64,000 nucleotides of DNA from Phycisphaerae bacterium (GTDB lineage Bacteria; Planctomycetota; Phycisphaerae; Sedimentisphaerales; Anaerobacaceae): contig JAUXAB010000008.1 in assembly GCA_030615025.1 (NCBI GenBank), positions 18,514-82,513 of the forward strand. Reading direction: 5' to 3'. A program made the position numbers and the translations under genes. The notes beneath the pieces are model-generated. The model saw only the letters and a program-made list of their open reading frames with translations, had not been told where the DNA came from and did no database searches. Below, piece after piece: positions 42,395 through 51,023 of the stretch; position 1 is the first letter of the stretch, and each line of letters opens with the position of its first letter.

Positions 42395-45319
42395 TTAGGG
42401 CGGTGGGACTCCAGTCGTGAAGCTCCAGACATCGCCTGTGCATGGATCACCACTACAAGGGATCATGGGGTTGCGGCCCGTGACCTCATCAATCCGCCAG
42501 AAGTACTTGGTGGATAATTCGAGCGGTCCGGGGTCATAGGTGATAGTGACAGCACTTTGGTAGCCCTTGTATACGCCTCCCACGGCGGTGGTGCAAACGG
42601 CGTTGTTCACATCGTCAAAATCGGTCCCGAAGTAAACATCGTGGAAATCCACATCGAAACCTGCGCCCCAGCTAACGTCTGCATTCGGGTCGACATATTC
42701 GGCCTTATCAGCCGGGTCGGGGTTAAACGCCTTAAAGCCCCGAACAGTAAATTCCCAGATATCGCCGTAGAAGACATTGCCCAGGTCATCCTCTTCATCG
42801 ATAGCCCAGAAGTAAGTCGTTCCTCGAACAAGAGATTCATTAAACGGTGGAGGGACGTCATTACCATCAGGCCAACCAGGAGCATACGTTAGGTATGGCC
42901 AGAAGGGCGGTTGTCCCATGTTCGCGTCCTGGACGCGGTTCGCCACATCGGCCTTATTTTCGCTGAAGTAGCCGGTGTGCTTGACCGCAGTCGGTCCCGG
43001 CTGGTAGCTAAGCGGCACATATATGTTGGGAGGCATATCCTCGTAGCCATCGATTACGCCACCATCAGCCGGGTCGGGGGAATAGGCCTGTCCGGATACA
43101 GCAGTAAAGCTCCACAAAACGCCTGGCCACTTGCCGGGGGGTGGGCCGGCATCATTGACCTCATCAATCCGCCAGTAGTAAGTCGTGCTTCGAATAAGGT
43201 CTTCGGGAGGGTCGTAGCTGTCCTGTCCTACCGGCTGCGTGGCAACAAGAGGCAGAGCACACGGATCACTGCCGAAGTACACTTCGTGCAAAGCGGCCCC
43301 ATCTCCCGGCTTCCAGCTCAAATCAGCGTCTATATCGATGCCTGTAGCGTCATCGGCCGGATTGGGATTACTCGCCTGCCTCGTACTTAACAGCCAGTTT
43401 TCAGCAAAAACACCCACGTCCTTAAAATCTATTATCCCGTCGCCCAAAGGTGGCGGAGCAATGTCAACTAAGAATTCTCCTTGCCACCAGTATTGAGCAA
43501 GTATCGAAAAATCTTTGAAGTCCACCTTTCCGTCCCGGTTGAAGTCGGCTATAATAGCCCTCATCGGCCGGACTCGCACCTGCCATAGGTCGGAACCGCC
43601 AGATCCGCCGGGCCGGAGGGAATGGAAGTAGAGGGTAGAACCATCGGCCGAGATGGAGGGGCCACCATCATAAGCCAAGGAGTTGACCACCGGCCCGAGA
43701 TTCAGCGGGGCGCCCCAGGAGTGGGATGTCGTTTCCCGCGTCGTCATCCATATATCGCCGGTGCCGGACCCGCCGGGCCGGTCGGAGGTAAAGTAGAGCG
43801 ACAGACCGTCAGCCGAGATGCACGGCCTACCATCGCGAGACAAACTGTTGACAGTCGGCCCAAGATTCGCCGGCGTACTCCAGGCGCCGCCTACAGCTTC
43901 CCGCGTTGTTACCCACATGTCGCTACCGCCGTACCCGCCGGGCCGAAAGACCGACCATTCGCTAAAGTAGAGCGACAGGCCGTCGGACGAGATGCTCGGG
44001 AACATCTCGTCACCCGAACTGTTGACAGTTGGCCCGAGATTCTCCGGGGTGCCCCATTCGTCGTCTATCGTTGCCCGCGTTGTTACCCACAGGTCCACCC
44101 GACCGTACCCGCCGGGCCGGTTGGAATAGAAGAAGAGCGACAGGCCGTCGGCCGAGATGCTCGGACCAGCGTCGATAGAGGAACTGTTGACCGTTGGGCC
44201 AAGGTTTACAGGGTCGGACCAGTCGTCTTCTGTCGTTGCCCGTGTCGCCACATATATATCCGCATAACCGCCTAGCCGTTGGGACGTAAAGAACAGCTCC
44301 AGGCCGTCGGCCGAGAGGCTCGGGCAATAGTCGTCAGACGAACTGTTTATAGTCAGCCCAAGATTTACAGGAGTGCCGAAGATGAAGGGCGGGGCCGAAT
44401 AGGCGTCGGTCAAAGTGATGCAAGCCAGCGTTGCAAGGACAAGTACCGCCGCGACCGACCGTTTGCGTGGGGCCCTTTTGAATTTTGCAATCATTTTAAT
44501 CCTCCTTTCAAGTTTAGATGAATCTTCCAATATGCCCGCTATTGAGGGCACGTAACTTACCTGGGAAAATCTTTCGAAAAGATTAAGAATCGTCCGGCCA
44601 TATCTGGGTGGTTCGTCTGCCCCCATCCTCGAAACGGCTAATCCGTCGCACGCTAATTCACGGTCTACCCGCATCCGATGGAAAGCAAACCACATCAGCG
44701 GATTAAACCAGTGCACAATCTGCAGCAGCGCCATCAGCCAGCCTAAATATATATCACGCTGCTTAAAATGGGCTAATTCGTGGATAAAAACGTAGCGCAG
44801 CTCTTCAAGACCGTATGTTTCGAGAATACCCTGGGGCAGCAGCAGCCGCGGCCGAATAAAACCGAAAAGGACCGGGCTCTTAACTCTGTCGCTTACAACC
44901 ACGCCCACGATTGTCTGGACATTCATCTCCATCTTGCAGTCTTCTAACAAATCGAGAATCTCCCGGTCGGTAATAGGCCGCTCGCGTTTGACGGTCCTCC
45001 AGAGAGTGAAGTTTCGTGCGCCAACGATACCGGCCATAACCAGAGCGCCTAACAGCCACAGCAAGGGTAATATATACACTGGCCCCAATTGAAGCGATTC
45101 CGGTATAAAGTTAAAGATGCTGAACCTGCTCTGGGGCAGCCGGGGCGCTGCCAGGCGTACAAGTAACAGCAGCCAGAGAAAGTAATGCCAGCGAATCGGC
45201 AGCCTGCCTCGCAGGACTATCTGGACCAGGAGTATCAAACCAATCAGCACGCTGCCTTGAATGGTGGTCTTCAGGAGCCATTCAAATAATGGCAATAACT
45301 GTACATTTAAGGCTTCCAT
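42395..45319 (-). CDS. BlaR1/M56-type membrane metallopeptidase fused to PD40, dockerin-like and Fn3-like domains
   Basis: 974 aa. Residues 1-330 are a BlaR1/MecR1 peptidase: four hydrophobic helices, the zinc site VFIHELAHFKQRD (about residues 173-185) and NPLMWFAFHRMRVDRELACD. From ~335 the outward part holds about six PD40 repeats (PSISADGLSLFFYSNRPGG type), then a dockerin-like pair (DFNRDGKVDFKDFSILAQYW and DGIIDFKDVGVFAENWLL), then three Fn3-like repeats (NPNPADDATGIDIDADLSW type). In classical BlaR1 the outside domain is a penicillin-binding sensor; here a carbohydrate- or wall-binding propeller replaces it. GGAAGGG precedes ATG 45319. It follows blaI in an operon. Confidence 0.88.
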   Translation of the reverse strand: MEALNVQLLPLFEWLLKTTIQGSVLIGLILLVQIVLRGRLPIRWHYFLWLLLLVRLAAPRLPQSRFSIFNFIPESLQLGPVYILPLLWLLGALVMAGIVGARNFTLWRTVKRERPITDREILDLLEDCKMEMNVQTIVGVVVSDRVKSPVLFGFIRPRLLLPQGILETYGLEELRYVFIHELAHFKQRDIYLGWLMALLQIVHWFNPLMWFAFHRMRVDRELACDGLAVSRMGADEPPRYGRTILNLFERFSQVSYVPSIAGILEDSSKLERRIKMIAKFKRAPRKRSVAAVLVLATLACITLTDAYSAPPFIFGTPVNLGLTINSSSDDYCPSLSADGLELFFTSQRLGGYADIYVATRATTEDDWSDPVNLGPTVNSSSIDAGPSISADGLSLFFYSNRPGGYGRVDLWVTTRATIDDEWGTPENLGPTVNSSGDEMFPSISSDGLSLYFSEWSVFRPGGYGGSDMWVTTREAVGGAWSTPANLGPTVNSLSRDGRPCISADGLSLYFTSDRPGGSGTGDIWMTTRETTSHSWGAPLNLGPVVNSLAYDGGPSISADGSTLYFHSLRPGGSGGSDLWQVRVRPMRAIIADFNRDGKVDFKDFSILAQYWWQGEFLVDIAPPPLGDGIIDFKDVGVFAENWLLSTRQASNPNPADDATGIDIDADLSWKPGDGAALHEVYFGSDPCALPLVATQPVGQDSYDPPEDLIRSTTYYWRIDEVNDAGPPPGKWPGVLWSFTAVSGQAYSPDPADGGVIDGYEDMPPNIYVPLSYQPGPTAVKHTGYFSENKADVANRVQDANMGQPPFWPYLTYAPGWPDGNDVPPPFNESLVRGTTYFWAIDEEDDLGNVFYGDIWEFTVRGFKAFNPDPADKAEYVDPNADVSWGAGFDVDFHDVYFGTDFDDVNNAVCTTAVGGVYKGYQSAVTITYDPGPLELSTKYFWRIDEVTGRNPMIPCSGDPCTGDVWSFTTGVPPP

Positions 45320-45351
45320 TTTTAGCCCTTCCGCTATCGCAACCTGTTTAT

Positions 45352-45744
45352 TTATTTCTTATCTTCATCACCGGCTTCCGCCTCATCGAGAATGCGTTTT
45401 AGTCTGGCAATCTTCTCATCGGATAGTTTTTCTTCCTCGACAAAAGATGTCAGCATTGGTTCAATCGAGCCGCCGTGGACCCGCTTGAGAAACGACTTGG
45501 TTTCCGCCTTGACGCATTCGGCCTCGGTTACCAGCGGGAAGTAGTGGTACCGTCGGCCTTTTTTTTCAAAACCGACTGCCTTTTTCTGCACCAGCCGATT
45601 AATCAGCGTCCTTATGGTCTCTCTCTTCCATGAGGTCTTTTTAGACAAAACCTTGACTACTTCGTTAGCGGTTGCCGGTGACTTGCTCCAAAGAACCTTC
45701 ATAACCTCCCACTCCGCCTCTGAAATCTTGGGTGTCTTTTTCAT
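45352..45744 (-). CDS. blaI: BlaI/MecI family winged-helix repressor
   Basis: 130 aa: ISEAEWEVMKVLWSKSPATA, then RETIRTLINRLVQKKAVGFE (recognition helix and wing) and the helical dimer region ending LKRILDEAEA. Known mechanism: the repressor dimer binds TACA/TGTA operators and is cleaved when the paired M56 sensor is activated. GGAG precedes ATG 45744. A near-perfect operator lies 17-52 bases upstream, so the operon is probably autoregulated. The M56 partner starts 32 bases downstream. Confidence 0.9.
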   Translation of the reverse strand: MKKTPKISEAEWEVMKVLWSKSPATANEVVKVLSKKTSWKRETIRTLINRLVQKKAVGFEKKGRRYHYFPLVTEAECVKAETKSFLKRVHGGSIEPMLTSFVEEEKLSDEKIARLKRILDEAEAGDEDKK

Positions 45745-45760
45745 ATTAGTCTCCGTACTA

Positions 45761-45796
45761 TTACATTCGTAACATTACTAATTGTTACGTATGTAA
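45761..45796 (-). promoter_or_regulatory. BlaI operator within the blaI promoter
   Basis: TTACATTCGTAAC and GTTACGTATGTAA form a 13 bp inverted repeat (12 of 13 match) with a 10-base spacer, each half containing the TACA/TGTA core known for BlaI sites. A TTGACA -35 (minus strand, 45803-45808) abuts it, so bound repressor would block the promoter. Confidence 0.82.
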
Positions 45797-45802
45797 CACA
45801 AA

Positions 45803-45808
45803 TGTCAA
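45803..45808 (-). promoter_or_regulatory. -35 box of the blaI promoter
   Basis: Consensus TTGACA on the minus strand just upstream of the operator. The -10 box must lie in the operator and cannot be placed with certainty. Confidence 0.5.
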
Positions 45809-46066
45809 GCGAATTTTTTATTTTTTTCGCCCAAAATCAAATTTCTTTGAATTTTGCGCGAAAAACGCGCATTTCCTGCAATTTTTTTTATAAAAAAGTT
45901 AGATTTTTATTGAACATCTTCGGGAAGTTTGGTATAATACAAACAGCCCTAAAAATGGCAGGTATTTAGCGGAGCTCCGCAAGTCGTAAGCTGCAGCGCA
46001 GCAAGGTCTTAGGGCCAGCAGGCCAAGTCAAATTTATTCCTTATTGAATGGTGCTTTATGTTTGTT

Positions 46067-46160
46067 CTATACGCTATACGCAGTACGCTATCCGCTAAAC
46101 GCTATTTTCTCCCACGTAATCCGCGTTTAAAATCTGTGAAATCTGTGGTTAAAAAAGCAT
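46067..46160. repeat. CTATACGC and AATCTGTG word arrays
   Basis: 46067-46104 is made of CTATACGCTATACGCAGTAC-like words. 46112-46160 is made of GTAATCCGCG and AATCTGTGAAATCTGTGG words. The first family recurs as GTATTGCGTATCG at 63672-63706. Confidence 0.7.
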
Positions 46161-46360
46161 TATTTTGCATCATAAAAGCCAAGTTTTGAAACATTTTGGT
46201 GTATAAATGTATAATAAACACCTATTTAGCCGGCTTCTGAAAAAGGCCATTTTGATGGCCTTGTGGACGAAGGCAAGCCTCTGTGTCAAAAGCTCGCTTT
46301 TAGGGCAGAGTTTGCCAAGAACACCAAGCCGGCCAAAAACCTCTGTGATCACTGTGGCCA

Positions 46361-46440
46361 AAAATCTGTGCAATCTGTGGTTAATTTTTCGTGCATTTTT
46401 GTGGCTTAAAACTCCTCGAAATCTGCGTAATCCGTGGTTA
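46361..46440. repeat. AATCTGTG/AATCCGTGG word array
   Basis: Degenerate words AATCTGTGCAATCTGTGG and AATCTGCGTAATCCGTGG separated by AT-rich sequence, as at 46112-46160. Confidence 0.65.
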
Positions 46441-46467
46441 ATAAACGATTTACGTCTCTTTAAGGCA

Positions 46468-46890
46468 CTCTACAACTGTAGAGAAACATTTACAGATGTC
46501 ATGAGTCCTTTACAAATCAGACTTTTTATGCAAAACAAAGCCAAATTCCGAAAAAGTCAAATGAACGTAAATAAAGTATTAACAAGGGATTATGTAAATA
46601 AGACACTTGGTGAACGCGGGAAAAAACAAAGCCAAACAAACCCAAACAAAGCCAATTTCAAAAAGGCCAAAATGAACGTAACATCTTTCTTAACAAAGGA
46701 TTATGAAAATAAACCGCCCATTCTGGCCCCGAAAAAACGAACCCAATTTTCAAAACGTCAAAAACCAATACAAACCTCTTTGCCAAAAGGGATTATGAAA
46801 AAAACCGCGTTTTCGGGTTCCGACAAAACAAACCCAATACAAACCCAATCAAAGCCAATTTCAAAGGCGGCCAACAACTTATACGATCGG
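46468..46890 (+). repeat. Dispersed MQN-type repeat element, copy 2
   Basis: CTCTACA-AC-TGTAGAG (46468-46483), then TTTACAAATCAG, then TTTTTATGCAAAAC as in copy 1. The frame from ATG 46528 reads MQNKAKFRKSQMNVNKVLTR and NKTLGERGK, then Asn/Lys/Pro-rich motifs (QTNPNKANFKKAK, NPIQTQSKPISKA). It carries a second MNV...LTKDYENK block that copy 1 has only in weaker form. Similarity to copy 1 fades after AAGCCAATTTCAAAGGC. Confidence 0.75.
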
Positions 46891-47050
46891 AAAGAAAAAA
46901 GTGCAAAAAGGTGTGTTTTTTGCGGAAATTTTATTAACTTTTTGCGAATTTTTATTAAATTTTTTACGAATTTTTGCTTATTTTTGCCGGCATTTGTGAG
47001 GCAACCTGCGTGCCTTGTTGGAATGCTTGGTGTGGTTGACGCGGCCGTTT

Positions 47051-48433
47051 TCAAACTATTTGGCCGTCGGGTGTTCCAATCAGGCCATTTTCAGCGTTTT
47101 GGACCAATTTGACCCTTAAAAGCTCGTTTTTTTCCGGCTTTTTGCCCGATTTTTCGAGATAGACCATAAAATATCTTTCGCTTCGGCCGCAGGGCTGCTG
47201 ATTACTGTTTTCCGTTAAAACCGTAGCGGTTTCGCCAAGAAATTGCCGGCGAAATTTGCAGGCCAATTCGATATCCAAATCACGCAATATTCGTACTCTT
47301 TGCTTTATAACTTTAGTATCTACAGTATCTTGCATACTTGCAGCAGGGGTGCCTTTACGCGGTGAGAAGCTGAAAATGTGCATTTTTGCGAAGCCAGCGT
47401 CCTTGGCCAAATTCACAGTTTGCTCAAAATCGGCGTCGGTTTCGCCGGGAAAACCGACGATTATATCAATAGTTATGGCAGGCCTGTCGAGCCGGGATTT
47501 AATTGACTCGACCTTATCTCTAAATTCATCGGCTTCGTATTGCCGGCCCATCCTTTTCAGGACGGCATTTGAACCCGACTGTAGCGATAAGTGCAGATGT
47601 GGCATAATGTTACGGTTTTTGGAGAATGTATCGAGTAATCGGGGCGTTACGTCAGCCGGCTCCAGCGAGCTTACTCTTATCCTCGAAAGATTAGGTATTT
47701 GAGCCATTTTATCGAGTAGAGCAGCTAATTTGTCGTTTTGCGGGCTGGGCCAGTTTTTTCGTCTGACGCTTTTTTGGCCGTAAGCACCGAGAGATATTCC
47801 TGTTACGACAATTTCCTTATGGCCTGCTTCGACGAGGGCTTTTGCCTCTTCGAGGACGGCTTCGGACGGCTTGCTATGGACAAAAGGGCGTGTTTTAGGT
47901 ACAATACAATAGCTGCAGTATCCGTCGCAGCCGTCTTGAATCTTTAGAAAGGCCCTTGTACGGCCTTTGAAAGCGGTTAATTGCGGCAGTTTCGGCTGAT
48001 TGGCCCACTCGTTTTTGCGGGATTGAAGGCTTTGTGGGTCCGAGGCGGCGGTTTTGCCGTTGACTATTTGAACTAAAGCGGCAGCAAGGTTGTCTCGATG
48101 ATTAATAAGATGGACATTTTCACCCGGATTGCTTAGTTCGCCGATTTGTACAGCTGGCAGGCAGCCAGAAACAACTATAACGGCATCAGGACTTATTTTT
48201 TGGGCTTTTCGGATGTTTTGTCGGCTCTTGGCTGAGGCAGTATGGGTTACGCAGCAGGTATTGATAACAACGAAGTCGGGCTTTTTAGTCCCGCACCTAT
48301 TAGGCGTGAGCCTGTGCTCAATAGGTGCGGGATCGACCTGGGTGAGTCCGAGCCGTTCGAGCAGCTCTCGAATCTGCTGGCTTTCGTATTGGTTGACTTT
48401 GCAACCGAGAGTATTTATGGAAAAAGTTTTCAC
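47051..48433 (-). CDS. mtaB: tRNA t6A37 methylthiotransferase MtaB
   Basis: 460 aa. The start SINTLGCKVNQYESQQIREL is the MtaB signature; the N-terminal domain adds NTCCVTHTASAKSRQ and VVSGCLPAV for the auxiliary Fe-S cluster. The radical SAM motif is QDGCDGYCSYCIVPKTRP (about residues 166-183), and a TRAM-like C-terminus follows. Known reaction: adds a methylthio group to t6A at position 37 of tRNAs. Residues ~35-51, between the first helix and NTCC, are encoded by a 44 bp palindrome that relatives lack. The start is GTG 48433 with a poor ribosome site, close behind a good promoter. Confidence 0.9.
   Translation of the reverse strand: MKTFSINTLGCKVNQYESQQIRELLERLGLTQVDPAPIEHRLTPNRCGTKKPDFVVINTCCVTHTASAKSRQNIRKAQKISPDAVIVVSGCLPAVQIGELSNPGENVHLINHRDNLAAALVQIVNGKTAASDPQSLQSRKNEWANQPKLPQLTAFKGRTRAFLKIQDGCDGYCSYCIVPKTRPFVHSKPSEAVLEEAKALVEAGHKEIVVTGISLGAYGQKSVRRKNWPSPQNDKLAALLDKMAQIPNLSRIRVSSLEPADVTPRLLDTFSKNRNIMPHLHLSLQSGSNAVLKRMGRQYEADEFRDKVESIKSRLDRPAITIDIIVGFPGETDADFEQTVNLAKDAGFAKMHIFSFSPRKGTPAASMQDTVDTKVIKQRVRILRDLDIELACKFRRQFLGETATVLTENSNQQPCGRSERYFMVYLEKSGKKPEKNELLRVKLVQNAENGLIGTPDGQIV
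48289..48332. repeat. Perfect palindromic element inserted in-frame in mtaB
   Basis: The 13 bp arms TCCCGCACCTATT / AATAGGTGCGGGA enclose two small inner hairpins (AGGC-GTGA-GCCT and overlapping GAGC...GCTC). It encodes about 15 residues of MtaB without disrupting the frame. Confidence 0.85.
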
Positions 48434-48441
48434 AATAAGGT

Positions 48442-48470
48442 ATAATATATTTGTTAAAATGGATTTACAA
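48442..48470 (-). promoter_or_regulatory. mtaB promoter
   Basis: On the minus strand TTGTAA (48465-48470), a 17-base spacer, then TATTAT (48442-48447). The predicted transcript start would be only a few bases before the GTG at 48433, implying a leaderless or near-leaderless mRNA. Confidence 0.5.
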
Positions 48471-48548
48471 GCTAATTGAGTTCATAGTTGGTAGTTCATA
48501 GATCACAAACTCGTAGGTATGAACTAAAAACTAAGCGGGAGGTTTGTT

Positions 48549-50885
48549 ATGGCGGCAAAATCCGGTGCGGTTTGGGCAATAGATATAGGCAGTAATTCGC
48601 TGAAGGCATTGCACTTGAGCGCTGAGGGCGACGTTGTTGAGGTGATCGGCTTCGACAATATCCAACACGGCAGAGTTCTTACCGGAGCTGGAGTAAGGGC
48701 TGCAGAAAGGGACGAGCTGATTGCATTAAGTTTGCGCCAGTTTGTAGAGCAAAACAATTTGGGCAAAGATGATGTAATTATTTCTGTGCCGAGCCAGAAC
48801 AGTTTTGCCCGGTTTGTGAACCTTCCGCCTGTGGAGGCGAAGCGCATTCCTGAGATCGTTAAGTTCGAAGCAGTTCAACAGATTCCCTTTGATATCAATG
48901 ACGTGCAGTGGGACTGGCAGTTGATGACGGAGACAGAGGGGGCTGAAAACAGAGTGGGCATCTTTGCGATTAAAAATGAAGTGGTTAATTCGGCGCTGGA
49001 GCATTTTAGCAGAGAAAATATACAGGTTGGCTACGTTCAGATGGCCCCGATGGCTCTTTATAACTACGTGTTGTACGACCGTGCTGATTTGGTCCGTTCC
49101 GATAATGAAGCTACTGTTGTTCTCAACATAGGTGCGGAAAATACCGATTTGGTTGTCTGCACAGGCTCGACGGTTTGGCAAAGATGTATTCTTATAGGAG
49201 GTAATGCTTTTACAAGGGCGATAGCGGATACATTTAAACTTAATTTTGAAAAAGCTGAGAAACTAAAACGTACGGCCCCAATGAGCAAATATGCGAGGCA
49301 GATATTCCAGGCGATGCGGCCGGTCTTTACAGATTTGGCCACTGAAATTCAGCGGTCACTGGGCTTTTACAAGACATCCAACCCAAACATTAAAATGTCG
49401 AAGATTATTGCTCTCGGCGGCGGGACGAAGATGCGCGGGCTGCTCAAATACCTGCAGCAGACAGTGGAAATACCTGTCGAGAGGCCGGATTCATTTACAA
49501 AGCTTGCGTTAGGCTCAGGTGTCTCGGCGGCAAAATTTCACGAGAGTGTCTGCGATTTTGGTATTGTTTATGGCCTTGGTTTGCAGGGCTTAGGTCTTGG
49601 CATGATAGAAAGCAACCTGCTGCCACGCGGCATTGCGCGGTCAATGGCGTGGGCAAGTAAAGCCAAGTACTTTACTGCTGCGGCGACTTTGCTGCTGCTG
49701 GTTTCAGTTTTGTCCTTTGCGCGAACGCTTTTCGACAAGGCCAATTATAGTGATAAAGCAGATGTTCGGCGGAACGTCAGTGACATTCTTATCGATGCTG
49801 AGCAGGCTAAAAGCAAGCTCGAAGCTGAAAAAAGCGCAGGTTCGGGTTATGAAGCGATGATACAAAAGGAATTTGAAGTTTTTAATTATCGTGGTATTGT
49901 TCCGCTATTGACAGAAAGCATAATTTCAGCCTTGCCGAACGAAAAAAACAATCCGGAACAGGGTGAGCTTTATGTGGCTTTTGCCTCCGGTGATGTAGAA
50001 ACGGTTTTGAAGACTCCCCGCAAGGAGCGAAGGCAGATATTTGTAACGGATATGCTGGCTTACTTTGTAGAAGACGTTAACACTGTGACGTTTGACAGTA
50101 GGGGGTATGGTGCGTCTTATGAAAGGAGCCGGTATCGTTCACAGTACACTGGTGCGAGAAGCCAGCAAGGCGTTAGGGCTGCAAAGCAAGGCGAACCGGG
50201 ATTTTTGGTAACAATAGCGGGGTACAGTCCCTACAAGTACATAGATGAATTGATGGACCCAGCGGGAGTGCAAGACCATCCGGATAAATGGGGATTTATT
50301 ACTCGATTAACGCATCTTGAGACAATAGTTGATGGGAACAGTCCGTTTAAGCTGTACAAGAAAACCGAGGACAAGCACTTCAAGTTGGAAACAGGTGAGG
50401 TCGAAGCACGTGAAGAGCGAAGTAGCGATACTACGAATATACTTACAGGGATAGGTGTTGAGGATATCAGATTTGAAAAAACGAGAATGACAAGAGGGAG
50501 AATGGCAAGAGGGAGAATGACAAGAGCGAGAATGACAAGAGAAGTAGGACGTGAAGAGAGGGGTATGCGGGTTTTGATTGACCCTATGACAAAGGAAATT
50601 ATCAGTAAGGTTGCCGAGCTGGACGAGGACGGGAAAGAGAAACTCGACGGCAGGGGTAAACCCATTTATACAGTTAATGACTATTGGTTCATACTGAATG
50701 TTAAATTTCTGTGGAAAGATGCACCGGCGCCGCCTGTCGTGGCAGTGGTGGCCCCGGCTACGGCCGCTTATCCCGGTTCTCGGTCGCTCGCGCCAGCTCC
50801 GCCAGCCGGCAGCACCCAGCAGGTGAAGCCTGTTGAGGTTAAACGGACCAGTGGAAGGCAAACAATAGGGCTTGAGGACTTTTAG
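48549..50885 (+). CDS. pilM: Type IV pilus PilM-like ATPase with C-terminal membrane extension
   Basis: GGGAGG precedes ATG 48549. 778 aa, about twice a normal PilM. Residues 1-350 are the actin-like PilM fold: VWAIDIGSNSLKALHLS, VIISVPSQNSFARFVNLPP, IVKFEAVQQIPFDINDVQWD, TVVLNIGAENTDLVV, IALGGGTKMRGLLKYLQQ. A transmembrane helix (about 372-392, FTAAATLLLLVSVLSFA) and a long periplasmic region follow, as if a PilN-like part were fused. A 15-bp minisatellite encodes RMTRG-type repeats near residue 650. Likely the inner-membrane platform of a type IV pilus or related system. Confidence 0.85.
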   Translation: MAAKSGAVWAIDIGSNSLKALHLSAEGDVVEVIGFDNIQHGRVLTGAGVRAAERDELIALSLRQFVEQNNLGKDDVIISVPSQNSFARFVNLPPVEAKRIPEIVKFEAVQQIPFDINDVQWDWQLMTETEGAENRVGIFAIKNEVVNSALEHFSRENIQVGYVQMAPMALYNYVLYDRADLVRSDNEATVVLNIGAENTDLVVCTGSTVWQRCILIGGNAFTRAIADTFKLNFEKAEKLKRTAPMSKYARQIFQAMRPVFTDLATEIQRSLGFYKTSNPNIKMSKIIALGGGTKMRGLLKYLQQTVEIPVERPDSFTKLALGSGVSAAKFHESVCDFGIVYGLGLQGLGLGMIESNLLPRGIARSMAWASKAKYFTAAATLLLLVSVLSFARTLFDKANYSDKADVRRNVSDILIDAEQAKSKLEAEKSAGSGYEAMIQKEFEVFNYRGIVPLLTESIISALPNEKNNPEQGELYVAFASGDVETVLKTPRKERRQIFVTDMLAYFVEDVNTVTFDSRGYGASYERSRYRSQYTGARSQQGVRAAKQGEPGFLVTIAGYSPYKYIDELMDPAGVQDHPDKWGFITRLTHLETIVDGNSPFKLYKKTEDKHFKLETGEVEAREERSSDTTNILTGIGVEDIRFEKTRMTRGRMARGRMTRARMTREVGREERGMRVLIDPMTKEIISKVAELDEDGKEKLDGRGKPIYTVNDYWFILNVKFLWKDAPAPPVVAVVAPATAAYPGSRSLAPAPPAGSTQQVKPVEVKRTSGRQTIGLEDF
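50483..50541 (+). repeat. 15-bp minisatellite inside pilM
   Basis: Four copies of GAGAATGACAAGAGG (one or two substitutions each), translated as Arg/Met/Thr repeats. The unit length is a multiple of three, so copy-number change keeps the frame. Confidence 0.85.
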
Positions 50886-51023
50886 AGTAGACTTCGGCGA
50901 GCTCAGTCGAGCCGTGGTTGGTGGGCCTGCAATCCGGGCGAGTACGGTAGGGCAATTGTGGCGGAGGATTGGCGCCAAGCGGTGATAAGAAATGAAAAGA
51001 GTGAAATAGATTTGTGAGCCAAA

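Larger units (their letters stand above)
45797..46467. other. Non-coding spacer rich in word repeats
   Basis: No supported gene. It contains CTATACG words (46067-46104) and AATCTGTG/ATCCGTGG words (about 46112-46160 and 46361-46440). Confidence 0.55.

Noticed and set aside
46207..47112. 301 aa open frame on the plus strand
   Set aside because: It is made of word-repeat fields and the MQN element and runs into the 3' end of mtaB on the other strand. No ribosome site or domain; reported as repeats.
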